DNA from: an uncultured Pelagibacteraceae bacterium
GTDB taxonomy: Bacteria > Pseudomonadota > Alphaproteobacteria > Pelagibacterales > Pelagibacteraceae
Length of the DNA: 45,052 nucleotides
Direction: 5' to 3'
Assembly: GCA_902571095.1 (NCBI GenBank)
Contig: CACGAV010000008.1
Span: 1 to 45,052 of the forward strand
Below, piece by piece: positions 16,053 to 25,369 of the stretch. The translations under genes and the position numbers were made by a program. Within the stretch, counting starts at the first letter, position 1, and every line of letters begins with the position of its first letter. The notes under the pieces are model-generated. The model had not been told where the DNA came from. It saw only the letters and a program-made list of their open reading frames with translations, and made no database searches.

Positions 16053-18717
16053 AATACTTTCTTAGCTCTGCTTGTGCTGCAGCAAGTCTCGCTATAGGGA
16101 CTCTATATGGAGAACAAGAAACATAATTCAATCCTACTTTTGAGCAGAAATCTATACTTCTAGGGTCTCCGCCATGCTCTCCGCAAATACCCAATTTTAA
16201 TTTTTTATTATGTTTTTTTCCCCTTTGGGATGCAATTTTAACTAGTTCACCCACGCCATCTTTATCTATACTAACGAAAGGATCCTCGTCGAAAATTTTG
16301 TGATCAATGTAATCATTTAAAAACTTGCCTGAGTCATCCCTGCTAATTCCGAATGTTGTTTGAGTTAAATCATTAGTTCCAAAACTAAAAAAATCAGCGT
16401 ATTTTGATATTGGAGCTGCTCTTAAAGCCGCTCTTGGTAATTCAATCATTGTACCTACAAAATAATTAATTTTGATATTATATTGTTGTTGAAGTTCATT
16501 TGCTACCTTGTCAACTAATTTTCTCATTATTCCAAGTTCATCTTCGGTGGAAACTAAAGGGATCATGATTTCAGGAATTATTGATTTTATTTTTTCTTTT
16601 TTGCACTCTATTAAAGCAGTAAAAATAGCTTTACACTGCATCTCATATATTTCTGGGAACGATATACCCAATCTACATCCTCTATGTCCCAACATTGGGT
16701 TGAGCTCGTGTAATTCAACAACTCTATTTTTTATTTCTTTAATTCCTAAATTTAGAGACCTAGCTACTTCCTCCATATCCTTATCTGTTTTAGGCAAAAA
16801 TTCATGTAGAGGCGGATCTAACAATCTTACTGTAACAGGTAAACCCTGCATAATTTTAAAAATTTCCTTAAAATCATTTTTTTGGTGAGGGAGAAGTTTG
16901 TTTAAAGCTATTTTTCTATCATCCAAATGTTTTGATAAAATCATTTGTCTTACCGATAATATTCTTTCATCGTCGAAGAACATGTGTTCTGTTCTACATA
17001 AACCAATACCTTCTGCTCCAAAATTTTTAGCAATTTTTGTATCCTTGGGTGTTTCAGCGTTAGTTCTTATTTTGAGTTTTCTAAAATTATCTGCCCAATT
17101 CATAATTGTTGAAAAGTATCCGGAGATATCAGGTTTAACTGTGGGTACTAATCCTTTCATTACAGTACCGGCTGCGCCATCTATTGTAATAATATCCCCC
17201 TCTTTAACAACTAAGTCGCCTACTTTAAATTCTTTGGACTCATAATCGATATTTATTTCACCGGATCCAGAAACACATGGCCTTCCCATTCCCCTTGCTA
17301 CTACTGCAGCGTGGCTGGTCATACCTCCTCTGGCTGTTAAAATTCCTTTAGCAGCATGCATACCGTGTATATCCTCTGGAGATGTTTCGACTCTTACTAA
17401 TATTGTATCTTCTTTTTGGTGGCCCATACTTTCGGCTTGATCTGCGCTAAAAACTACTTTTCCACTAGCGGCACCTGGTGAGGCTGGCAGTCCTTTCGCT
17501 ATAATCTCCTTTTTGACTTTTTCATCTAGAGTTGGATGTAAAAGTGTATCCAGGGTGTTTGGGTCTATTCTTAAAACAGCCTCTTTTTTTGAAATCAAAT
17601 TTTCTTTTACCATATCAACTGCAATTTTAATTGCTGCTTTTGCTGTACGCTTTCCGTTTCTAGTTTGCAACATCCAAAGTTTATTGTTCTCAACTGTAAA
17701 TTCAATATCTTGCATATCTTTATAGTGTTTCTCCAACTTTATAAAAATATTTTTTAATTCTTTAAAAACTTTTGGCATAGTTTCTTCCATAGACTGTTCT
17801 TTGGCTCCAGCGTCTTGTCTTGCTTTCTTAGTTATGTATCTTGGAGTTCTGCTTCCCGCTACTACATCTTCTCCTTGAGCATTAATTAAATATTCGCCAA
17901 AGAATTTATTTTCTCCAGTTGATGGGTTTCTTGTAAAAGCAACTCCAGTTGCGCAATTATTGCCCATATTACCAAATACCATTGATTGAACATTTACAGC
18001 TGTACCCCAATCACTTGGTATATGATTAAACTTTCTATAGGTTTTAGCTCTTTTACTCTCCCAAGATAAAAATACTGCTCTAATAGCTCCAAATAATTGT
18101 TCATAGACATCTTGAGGAAAATTTTTTTTAGTTTTTTCAAATATAATTTTTTTGAAATTTTCTATTAAACCATCCCAATCTTCAGCATTTAGTTCTGTAT
18201 CTGATAAGACACCCTTTGTTAATTTATAATTATCAATCATTTCTTCAAATAAGTGACTTTCAATACCAAGAACTACATTCCCATACATTTGAATAAATCT
18301 TCTATAACTATCTTTGGCAAATCTCTCATTAGATGTTTTTTTTGATAATGCTTTGACTGTTTTGTCATTCAGACCTAAATTGAGAATTGTATCCATCATT
18401 CCTGGCATAGATACTCTTGAGCCAGATCTTACAGATACTAATAAAGGATTATAATTGTCACCAAAAGTTTTTTTAGTTCTCAATTCAATTTTTTTAAGTT
18501 GATTTTTAATTTCTGTAAGAATTTTAGGTCCTAATTTTTTTTTATTTTTATAAAAGATTTTGCACATTTCAGTAGAAATTGTAAAACCTGGTGGAACTGG
18601 TAGCCCCAGTCTTGCCATCTCTGCTAGGTTAGATCCTTTGCCGCCTAGAGTATTTCTTGAATTCTTTATTTGTTTAGTTTTTTTATCGCCAAAACTATAT
18701 ATATATTTTAACATCAA
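16045..18717 (-). CDS. ppdK: Pyruvate, phosphate dikinase
   Basis: This protein of 890 residues, the full family length, has the three expected domains: an N-terminal ATP-grasp part (TLGGKGSNLAEM, VSVRSGSRVSMPGMMDT), the central phosphohistidine domain with catalytic H469 in GGMTSHAAVVARG, and a C-terminal PEP/pyruvate TIM barrel ending with GICGEHGGDP. It interconverts pyruvate + ATP + Pi and PEP + AMP + PPi, serving gluconeogenesis or PPi-linked glycolysis. It is the last gene of the sppA-glyQ-glyS-ppdK unit, overlapping glyS by 4 bases. It lacks a regulatory-protein gene nearby. Confidence 0.97.
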   Translation of the reverse strand: MMLKYIYSFGDKKTKQIKNSRNTLGGKGSNLAEMARLGLPVPPGFTISTEMCKIFYKNKKKLGPKILTEIKNQLKKIELRTKKTFGDNYNPLLVSVRSGSRVSMPGMMDTILNLGLNDKTVKALSKKTSNERFAKDSYRRFIQMYGNVVLGIESHLFEEMIDNYKLTKGVLSDTELNAEDWDGLIENFKKIIFEKTKKNFPQDVYEQLFGAIRAVFLSWESKRAKTYRKFNHIPSDWGTAVNVQSMVFGNMGNNCATGVAFTRNPSTGENKFFGEYLINAQGEDVVAGSRTPRYITKKARQDAGAKEQSMEETMPKVFKELKNIFIKLEKHYKDMQDIEFTVENNKLWMLQTRNGKRTAKAAIKIAVDMVKENLISKKEAVLRIDPNTLDTLLHPTLDEKVKKEIIAKGLPASPGAASGKVVFSADQAESMGHQKEDTILVRVETSPEDIHGMHAAKGILTARGGMTSHAAVVARGMGRPCVSGSGEINIDYESKEFKVGDLVVKEGDIITIDGAAGTVMKGLVPTVKPDISGYFSTIMNWADNFRKLKIRTNAETPKDTKIAKNFGAEGIGLCRTEHMFFDDERILSVRQMILSKHLDDRKIALNKLLPHQKNDFKEIFKIMQGLPVTVRLLDPPLHEFLPKTDKDMEEVARSLNLGIKEIKNRVVELHELNPMLGHRGCRLGISFPEIYEMQCKAIFTALIECKKEKIKSIIPEIMIPLVSTEDELGIMRKLVDKVANELQQQYNIKINYFVGTMIELPRAALRAAPISKYADFFSFGTNDLTQTTFGISRDDSGKFLNDYIDHKIFDEDPFVSIDKDGVGELVKIASQRGKKHNKKLKLGICGEHGGDPRSIDFCSKVGLNYVSCSPYRVPIARLAAAQAELRKYSI

Positions 18718-20768
18718 ATTCCCTCTAGTTTTGAAAAGTCTACAAAACTATTAAATGTAGTGCATAAAATTTGCAAGAGTTCCAAACGATTATTTTTTAA
18801 ATCTTTATTTTCATCATTAACTTTAACGTTTTCAAAGAATTTATCTGTTGATAATTTTGTTTCTGATAATAGTTTAAGGTGGGTTTCATAATTTTTCTTA
18901 TCATCTTTTAAAGTAAAAATTTTTCTTATATTATTAATTTTTTCAAAAAGTTCTTTTTCTTCTTGATATTTAAATAGAACCGCGTCTGGTCCATTCTTAA
19001 ATACTGATTTTTCCTGTTCAAGGATATTATATGCCCTTTTAAATGTAGAAACAGCATTTTTTCCTAAATCTTTTGATATAAATTTATTCATAATTAAAGT
19101 TTTTTTATACAATTCTAAAAAGTTATCGTTTAAATGTGAGCTAATTGAGGCCTCAATAATATCTGATCTGACTTTTTTTTCTTTTAGAATATTTTTCATT
19201 CTATCTCTTAAAAATATTGTTAAATCATCAATTACTTTAACATTTTTTTGCTTTACGCCTTGGTCTGAATAAATTTTTAATGAATAATAAATTAAATCAG
19301 ATATTTTGATAGATAAATTATTTTCAATTATTGTTCTCAAAAAACCTATTGCAGCTCTTCTTAGTGCAAATGGATCTTTTGAACTTGTCGGCTTCTCATC
19401 AATTAGATAAAATCCAACTAAAGTGTCTAATTTGTCTATTATTGAAAGAGCATTGCTTATTGGTTTTTTTGAAACAGGCGAGGAAATGCTGTTGGGCAAA
19501 TAATGATCACTAATTGCTCTTGCAACATCCTCTTCGAAACCTTGGTTTATTGCAAAATATTTACCCATTACACCTTGTAACTCTGGAAACTCCCCTACCA
19601 ATCCGGATACTAAATCGGATTTAGAAATCGATGCAGCTATTTCTACTTTCTCCTTATTGATACTCATTTGATCTGAGATAAAATAAGCCATCTTTCTTAG
19701 TCTTTGAGTTTTTTCATAAACAGATCCCAAATTTTCATAAAAGGTAACTTCTTTTAATTTATTTATCTGCTTTATTAAGTTTAAGGACTTGTCTTTTTCC
19801 CAAAAAAAACTAGCGTCAGATAGTCTTGCATCTACTACTCTTTCATTTCCAATTTTAATTAATTTTTTTTCATCTTTTTTGTTTGCTACTACAACGAATT
19901 CATTGCTTATTCTGTCTTTATGATCAACTAAAGTAAAATATCTTTGATGAGTTTGAAGCGTAGACCTAATAACTTCCTGGGGCAATTTTAAATAATTTTT
20001 ATCAAATTGAGCTATTAATATGTTTGGTCTATCAACCAAATTACTTACCTCGGTAAGTAATGTTTGATTAATAAAAACTTTAAAAGATTTTTTTTTACAT
20101 ATTGATAAAATTTTATCGTTTATTATTTTTTCACGTTCATTATGATCAAGTATTATTGAATAACTTTTTAAAATTTTCTTATACTCAGAAAAATTGCTGA
20201 TTTTTTTTGTGATTATTGTGGAATTTTCCTCTATTTGCGTAAAATTTGAAGCCTCAAGGTGTTGGTAATTAAATTTAAGCAATTTATTTCCAAAAATAGC
20301 TAAAATTGATCTTAATGGTCTACCCCAGCTCATTAAGTGATCAGACCACTTCATAGATTTTTTCCAAGATATTTCGTCAAGAGATTTTAAAATACATTTA
20401 ACTAATTCTTCTTCGCTATTAATTTCTTTCCCTTTAATTTTAACAAAAAAGAAATTTCCTTTTTCTGTTTTTTTTTCATAAAGTTCACTTAAATCAACTG
20501 ATCTTGATTTTGCAAAATTTTCTAAAACTTTTTCTGGCACACCAACTTTGGGGCCTTTTATCTCAGCCGGTAAAATTTTGATTTTATAGGGTAATCCAGA
20601 AATACAAGCGGCTATTCTTGTAGGTGTCGAATATATCTCAAAATTATCATATTTTAAGTTTGCATCAGATAATTTGTCTACTAAAAGTTTTTGTAGTTGG
20701 TTCCTTGCGCTTATTTGTAAATTTGGTGGTATCTCTTCACTAAAAAATTCAATAAAAAGTTCAGACAT
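18714..20768 (-). CDS. glyS: Glycyl-tRNA synthetase beta subunit
   Basis: This protein of 684 residues begins [13 protein letters not shown], the conserved GlyS N-terminus, and has the HD-like and anticodon-binding regions typical of the beta subunit ([39 protein letters not shown]). Together with GlyQ it forms the heterotetrameric bacterial enzyme that charges tRNA-Gly. It overlaps glyQ by one base (TAATG) and ppdK by four, so all are probably translated from one message. Confidence 0.97.
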   Translation of the reverse strand: [684 protein letters not shown]

Positions 20769-21649
20769 TATTTATCTTGATTTTCTAACCAACCTGATCC
20801 TGCTCCCTTAGCTAAATCTCTAATTCTATTTATATAACCAGTTCTCTCTGCAACTGCAATTACTCCTCTGGAGTCTAGTAAATTAAAAATATGACTAGCT
20901 TTTAAACATTGATCGTAAGCTGGTAAAGGAAGTTTTTGCTCTAAAAGGTTCTTACATTCCTGTTCTGCAATTTCAAAATTTTTTAGCAGTGAGTCAGTGT
21001 TTGCATAATCAAAATTATAAGCAGAAAATTCTTTTTCGGATTGAAAATAAACATCCCTATATTTTACACCATTATCATTCCAATCGATATCAAATACGTT
21101 TTTCTTCTCTTGAACAAACATACAAATTCTTTCTAAACCATAGGTTAACTCCACTGATATTGGTTTGCATTCTATGCCTGTCATTTTTTGAAAATAAGTA
21201 AATTGAGTTATTTCCATTCCATCACACCATACTTCCCAACCTAAACCTGCTGCCCCTAAAGTTGGACTCTCCCAGTCATCTTCAACAAATCTTATATCAT
21301 GATCTTTGGAGTCTATTCCTATGGCCTTTAAACTTTTTAAATATAGTTGTTTAATATCTTTTGGGGATGGTTTAATTATAACTTGATATTGATAATAGTG
21401 TTGTAATCTATTTGGATTTTTTCCATATCTTCCATCAGTTGGTCTTCTTGAAGGTTGAACGTATGCTGCTTTCCAAGGCTTTGGTCCTAGGGATCTCAAA
21501 GTTGTTGCTGGATGAAAAGTGCCTGCTCCAACTTCTAAGTCATAAGGTTGCAGAATAATGCATCCTTGTTTATCCCAAAATTTTTGTAAATTAAAAATTA
21601 AATTTTGAAATGATAAGACTTCATTTTTTTTTTTAGTTTTTTTTGGCAT
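20768..21649 (-). CDS. glyQ: Glycyl-tRNA synthetase alpha subunit
   Basis: This protein of 293 residues has the very conserved class II core: [68 protein letters not shown] and TYGLERICM. It is the catalytic subunit that forms glycyl-adenylate. It begins directly after the sppA stop with no spacer, and shares one base with glyS. Confidence 0.98.
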
Positions 21650-22462
21650 CTATAAACCAAATTTTTGCCACAGTGCTCTTTCTTCTATAACGCTCACCAT
21701 ATTATCAACTTGATTATCTAATGATGATGATAATCTTTTTGCTAAAAAACCTTTTTGTTTTTCAAACCTTTTAATCTCAATATTTTCTCCAAATTTTTCT
21801 CTCAAAATTTGCTCTGCGTTTCCTAAGCCATCAATGAGTCCTAATTTTAATGAAGTTGAGCCTGACCAAAATTCGCCTGTAAAAGTATTATTTTTTTCTG
21901 GATCTTTTAATTTATGTCCACGACTTTTTTTAACTAAATTTATGAAGTCCGAATGTAATTCTAGTTGTAATTTTTTAATTCTTTCAATATCTTCAGGTTT
22001 TTCCTCTTTAAAAGGATCTAAAGTACTTTTGTTTTTTCCAGCAGTATAAACTCTTCTTTGAACCCCTATTCTTTTTATAGCATCTTGAAATCCAAAAGAT
22101 GCTGATATAACTCCAATTGATCCAACTATTGAACTTGGGTTTGCATATATTTCATCACCTGCACAAGCAATAAGATACCCACCTGAAGCTGCAACATCCT
22201 CTGCAAAAACAATAACTTTTTTTTTATTTTTTTTTGCAAGTTGTCTAATGTAATCGTGAATTAAATGTGATTGAACCGGTGATCCACCAGGTGAGTTTAT
22301 TGAAATTGCAATATTTTTAGCTTTTTTAAATGAAAATGCTTTTTTTATAATCTCTTGTTGACCTGAAAAATCTATACCTTGCCTAAATCTTCCAGCTGAT
22401 CCAATAACTCCAGCTAGTCTGATATGTGGAATAATAACTTTCTTTTTAAAAAACGAAAACAT
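21650..22462 (-). CDS. sppA: S49-family signal peptide peptidase SppA-like serine protease
   Basis: This protein of 270 residues has the SppA core. NSPGGSPVQSHLI forms the oxyanion region, S93 in VAASGGYLIAC is the nucleophile, and K145 in AGKNKSTLDPF is the general base; both lie in family position. It would degrade cleaved signal peptides or membrane peptides. Unlike most SppA proteins, no clear N-terminal membrane anchor is visible (it begins MFSFFKKKVIIPHIRL), so it may be peripheral. It leads the unit with glyQ, glyS and ppdK. It is divergent from ispB across 144 bases. Confidence 0.88.
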   Translation of the reverse strand: MFSFFKKKVIIPHIRLAGVIGSAGRFRQGIDFSGQQEIIKKAFSFKKAKNIAISINSPGGSPVQSHLIHDYIRQLAKKNKKKVIVFAEDVAASGGYLIACAGDEIYANPSSIVGSIGVISASFGFQDAIKRIGVQRRVYTAGKNKSTLDPFKEEKPEDIERIKKLQLELHSDFINLVKKSRGHKLKDPEKNNTFTGEFWSGSTSLKLGLIDGLGNAEQILREKFGENIEIKRFEKQKGFLAKRLSSSLDNQVDNMVSVIEERALWQKFGL

Positions 22463-22541
22463 ATGAATAAAGGTTAATCATAATTCTTATATCAGCACAT
22501 AAATTAAATTGAAATATAAATTACGCTACTCTTGGTTGAAA

Positions 22542-22568
22542 TTGACATGCGTCACAGAGGTCTAAAAT
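22542..22568 (+). promoter_or_regulatory. Candidate promoter(s) of ispB
   Basis: TTGACA at 22542-22547 is followed after 15 bases by TAAAAT (22563-22568). A second, perfect TATAAT at 22595-22600 sits just 6 bases before the ATG and would give an almost leaderless message, but its -35 is poor. Confidence 0.35.
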
Positions 22569-22606
22569 AATAATTAATTAAATTTTGAAAAGTATATAAT
22601 GAATCC

Positions 22607-23620
22607 ATGGGATCAGTAATTCCTTTAAAAAAATCTGTTAATAATGCTTATTTGGATTTAAGAAACCATTTAGACGGTAAGCTTGATTCTGTTGAAAAAC
22701 TCATAAAAAACAAACTCAAAAGCGATGTCGCTTTGATAAAAAAAATGAGTGATTATCACCTCAATTCAGGTGGTAAAAGAATAAGGGCTCTTTTAACAAT
22801 GGGGTCCGCAAAATTAGGTGGTTATATAGAGGGCGATAGAGATGTAAATCTAGCTGCATGTGTTGAGTTAATTCACAGCGCAACTTTGCTTCATGATGAT
22901 GTTATTGATCAAAGTAAAGTACGAAGAGGTAACAAAACTCCAAATCACATATGGGGAAATCAATCTTCTATATTGGTTGGAGACTATTTACTAAGTAGAT
23001 GTTTTGAAATGATGGTTGAAGATGGTAATTTAGAGATATTGAAACTTCTTTCATCAACGTCGACTAAAATTGCTCAAGGAGAAGTTATGCAGCTCCAACA
23101 CAAAGGTGAAGCTGATCTTTTAGAAGAAAATTATTTAAAAATAATAAGTTTAAAAACTGCAGCACTGTTTTCAGCAGCTACTAGAGTTGGGGCATGTTTG
23201 TCAGATTTGGATATTAAAAAGAAAGATGCTTTAGAGTCATATGGTAAAAATTTAGGTTTAGCTTTTCAAATTGCAGATGATGCTTTGGATTATTTCTCAA
23301 AAGAAAAAATATTTGGAAAAGAAATTGGTAAAGATTTTTTTGAGGGTAAAGTAACACTGCCAGTTATAATAGTTTATCAAAAATCTAACTCTATTGAGAG
23401 AGCATTTTTAATTAATATATTTAAAAAAGATATAAGGGAAAAAAATGATTTTGAAGAAATTTTAAAACTAATTAAAAGTACAATGCATTAGAGGCTACTT
23501 TTAAAAGGGCCGAATATTTTGTAAATGTTTCATATGATGCTCTCGGTATTTTTTGAAAATTCAGAAGAAAAAAATATTTTACAAAGCCTTACTAGTTTTA
23601 GCCTAAATAGATCTTTTTAA
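22607..23620 (+). CDS. ispB: Octaprenyl/polyprenyl diphosphate synthase, frameshifted twice in this sequence
   Basis: The uninterrupted frame (22607-23491) gives 294 residues with both aspartate-rich motifs (LLHDDVIDQ and FQIADDALDY) and the GGKRIRALL substrate site, but ends abruptly in KSTMH. The missing C-terminus is present in the next bases: YNALEATFKRAEYFVNVSY... in one frame, then ENSEEKNILQSLTSF to a TAA at 23618-23620. Restoring one A in the A4 run at 23474-23477 and removing one T from the T6 run at 23549-23554 joins all parts into 337 residues, the family length. The enzyme makes the side chain of ubiquinone. The corrected stop shares TTAA with the convergent pdxH stop. The slips are probably sequence errors; genuine decay is less likely. 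Confidence 0.88.
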
Positions 23621-24250
23621 GGATAAAGTATTTCCTTTACCCAATTATTATTTTCTTTTCTATAGTTTAGTCTTTCGTGAATCCTATTTTTTATTTCCAG
23701 CCAAAACTCAATTCGTTCAGGCTTCAAATTCCAACCCGACCAGTGAGGAGGTCTAGGTACATTATTTTCATCAGGATATTTTTTTTTAAATTCCTCGAAT
23801 CTTTGTATTAACTCTTCTCTTTTTTTTCATTACGCTAGACTGTGACGATGCCCAAGCACCTATTCTACTTCTATAAGCTCTTGAATTATGATATTTGTCA
23901 GCAATCTTGTCATCAACAATATTTACTTTTCCTGAAATTCTTATTTGTCTTCTTAGGCTTTTCCAATGAAAGCACATCGAAGCATTTGGGTTTTTTTTTA
24001 GATCAGCTCCTTTTTTGCTATTAAAGTTGGTATAGAAAATAAAACCATCCTCGCTATAATCTTTTAATAAAACCATCCTTACACTTGGAATTCCATCAGA
24101 TGTTGAGGTTGCCAGAGATAAAGCATTTGGATCATTAATTTCACTTTTTTCGGCAACTGAAAACCAGTTTTTAAACAAAACAATAGGATTTGCCTCATCT
24201 CGAAAGCAATTATCCAGTCCTAACGAATTTTTGCCATTTTTTTGATTCAT
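23617..24250 (-). CDS. pdxH: Pyridoxamine/pyridoxine 5'-phosphate oxidase, frameshifted once in this sequence
   Basis: The open frame from 24250 gives 154 residues that match PdxH (SVRMVLLKDY, FYTNFNSKKG, MCFHWKSLRRQIRISG, SRIGAWASSQSS) and then run into nonsense. One base too many in the T8 run at 23820-23827 (poly-A on the coding strand) causes this. Removing it restores EELIQRFEEF, YPDENNVPRPPHWSGWNL and ERIEFW, ending at a TAA at 23617-23619. That gives 210 residues, the normal length, including the conserved C-terminal FMN/PLP-binding segment. PdxH makes pyridoxal phosphate with FMN and oxygen. It faces aroC divergently across 34 bases. Confidence 0.9.
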
Positions 24251-24284
24251 AATTTATATAAAATAATTTATACATTAAATATCG

Positions 24285-25369
24285 ATGTCTTTTAATACTT
24301 TTGGAAAAATTTTTAGATTTACAACATGGGGTGAGTCACATGGTCCAGCTATAGGCTGTATTATTGATGGTTGCCCACCTAATATACCTATTTCGGACAA
24401 AATTATACAGGCAGATATGGACAGGAGAAGGCCAGGAAATACGAAGTTTGTTTCACAACGAAAAGAGTCAGACAAAATTGAAATCTTGTCAGGTATTTTT
24501 AATGGGAAATCAACTGGCACTCCAATTTCAATATTGATTAGAAATGAAGACAAAAGGTCCAGAGACTATGAGTCTATAAAAGATAAATTTAGACCAGGTC
24601 ATGCCGATTTTACGTATTTTAAAAAATATGGAATAAGAGATTTTCGTGGAGGAGGAAGACAGTCGGCAAGAGAGACTGCTTCTAGGGTTGCAGCGGGTGC
24701 AATAGCTAAAATTGTATTAAAAAATTTAATAGGTAAACAATTTAGTATTTACGGAGCTGTAACACAATTAGGATTAATGGGTTGCGATAAAAAAAAATTG
24801 GGATAATAATGAAATAAGGAAAAATCCTTTTTTTTGTCCTGATAAAAAGTCTGTGAAGCTCTGGGAAGAATATCTTTTAGCTGTAAGAAAATCTGGTTCT
24901 TCATGCGGTGCAATTATTGAACTTAGGGCTAATGGTGTACCAGCAGGTTTGGGGGGCACCAATTTACTCCAAACTTGATACAGATATTGCTGGTGCCTTG
25001 ATGAGCATAAATGCAGTTAAGGGTGTGAATATTGGAGCTGGTATGAGTGCTGCATATTTATCTGGGGAAGAAAATTCTGATGAAATGAAGTCTAGATCTG
25101 GAAAAATTAAATTTAAAACTAATAATGCGGGAGGTATTCTAGGAGGAATATCATCTGGTCAAGAAATTATTGCCTCGTTTGCGGTAAAACCAACCTCCTC
25201 AATAATTAACAGTCGAGAGACAATTAATAAGAAGGGAAAAAATACAAAAATATCAGTAAGAGGACGACACGATCCTTGTGTTGGTATAAGAGCTGTTCCA
25301 ATAGGTGAAGCGATGCTTGCATGTGTTTTGTTGGATCACTTTTTGATGAATAGAGCACAATGTGGCTAA
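24285..25369 (+). CDS. aroC: Chorismate synthase, frameshifted twice in this sequence
   Basis: The first part (24285-24806) has the N-terminal signature [20 protein letters not shown] and [14 protein letters not shown]. The last part encodes [24 protein letters not shown] and [19 protein letters not shown]. Between them the third frame encodes [34 protein letters not shown] and NGVPAGL. Removing one base from the A9 run (24789-24797) and one from the G6 run (24951-24956) joins all three into 360 residues, the usual length. AroC makes chorismate from EPSP using reduced FMN. The gene is essential for aromatic amino acids in a free-living cell, so the slips are more likely errors than real inactivation. 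It overlaps the convergent dxs by 4 bases. Confidence 0.9.

Noticed and set aside
16508-16888. A 126-residue plus-strand frame opposite ppdK
   Set aside because: Antisense shadow: the minus-strand reading is a conserved part of the PpdK PEP domain.
22607-23491. A genuinely shortened 294-residue IspB
   Set aside because: The missing C-terminus is encoded in the next 130 bases in two other frames, and the corrected gene ends exactly against pdxH, so this is a frameshift rather than a short variant.
24908-25369. A separate 153-residue protein starting [10 protein letters not shown]
   Set aside because: The first 16 or so residues are out-of-frame translation; from GAPIYSKLD on it is the C-terminal half of AroC, separated only by homopolymer slips.
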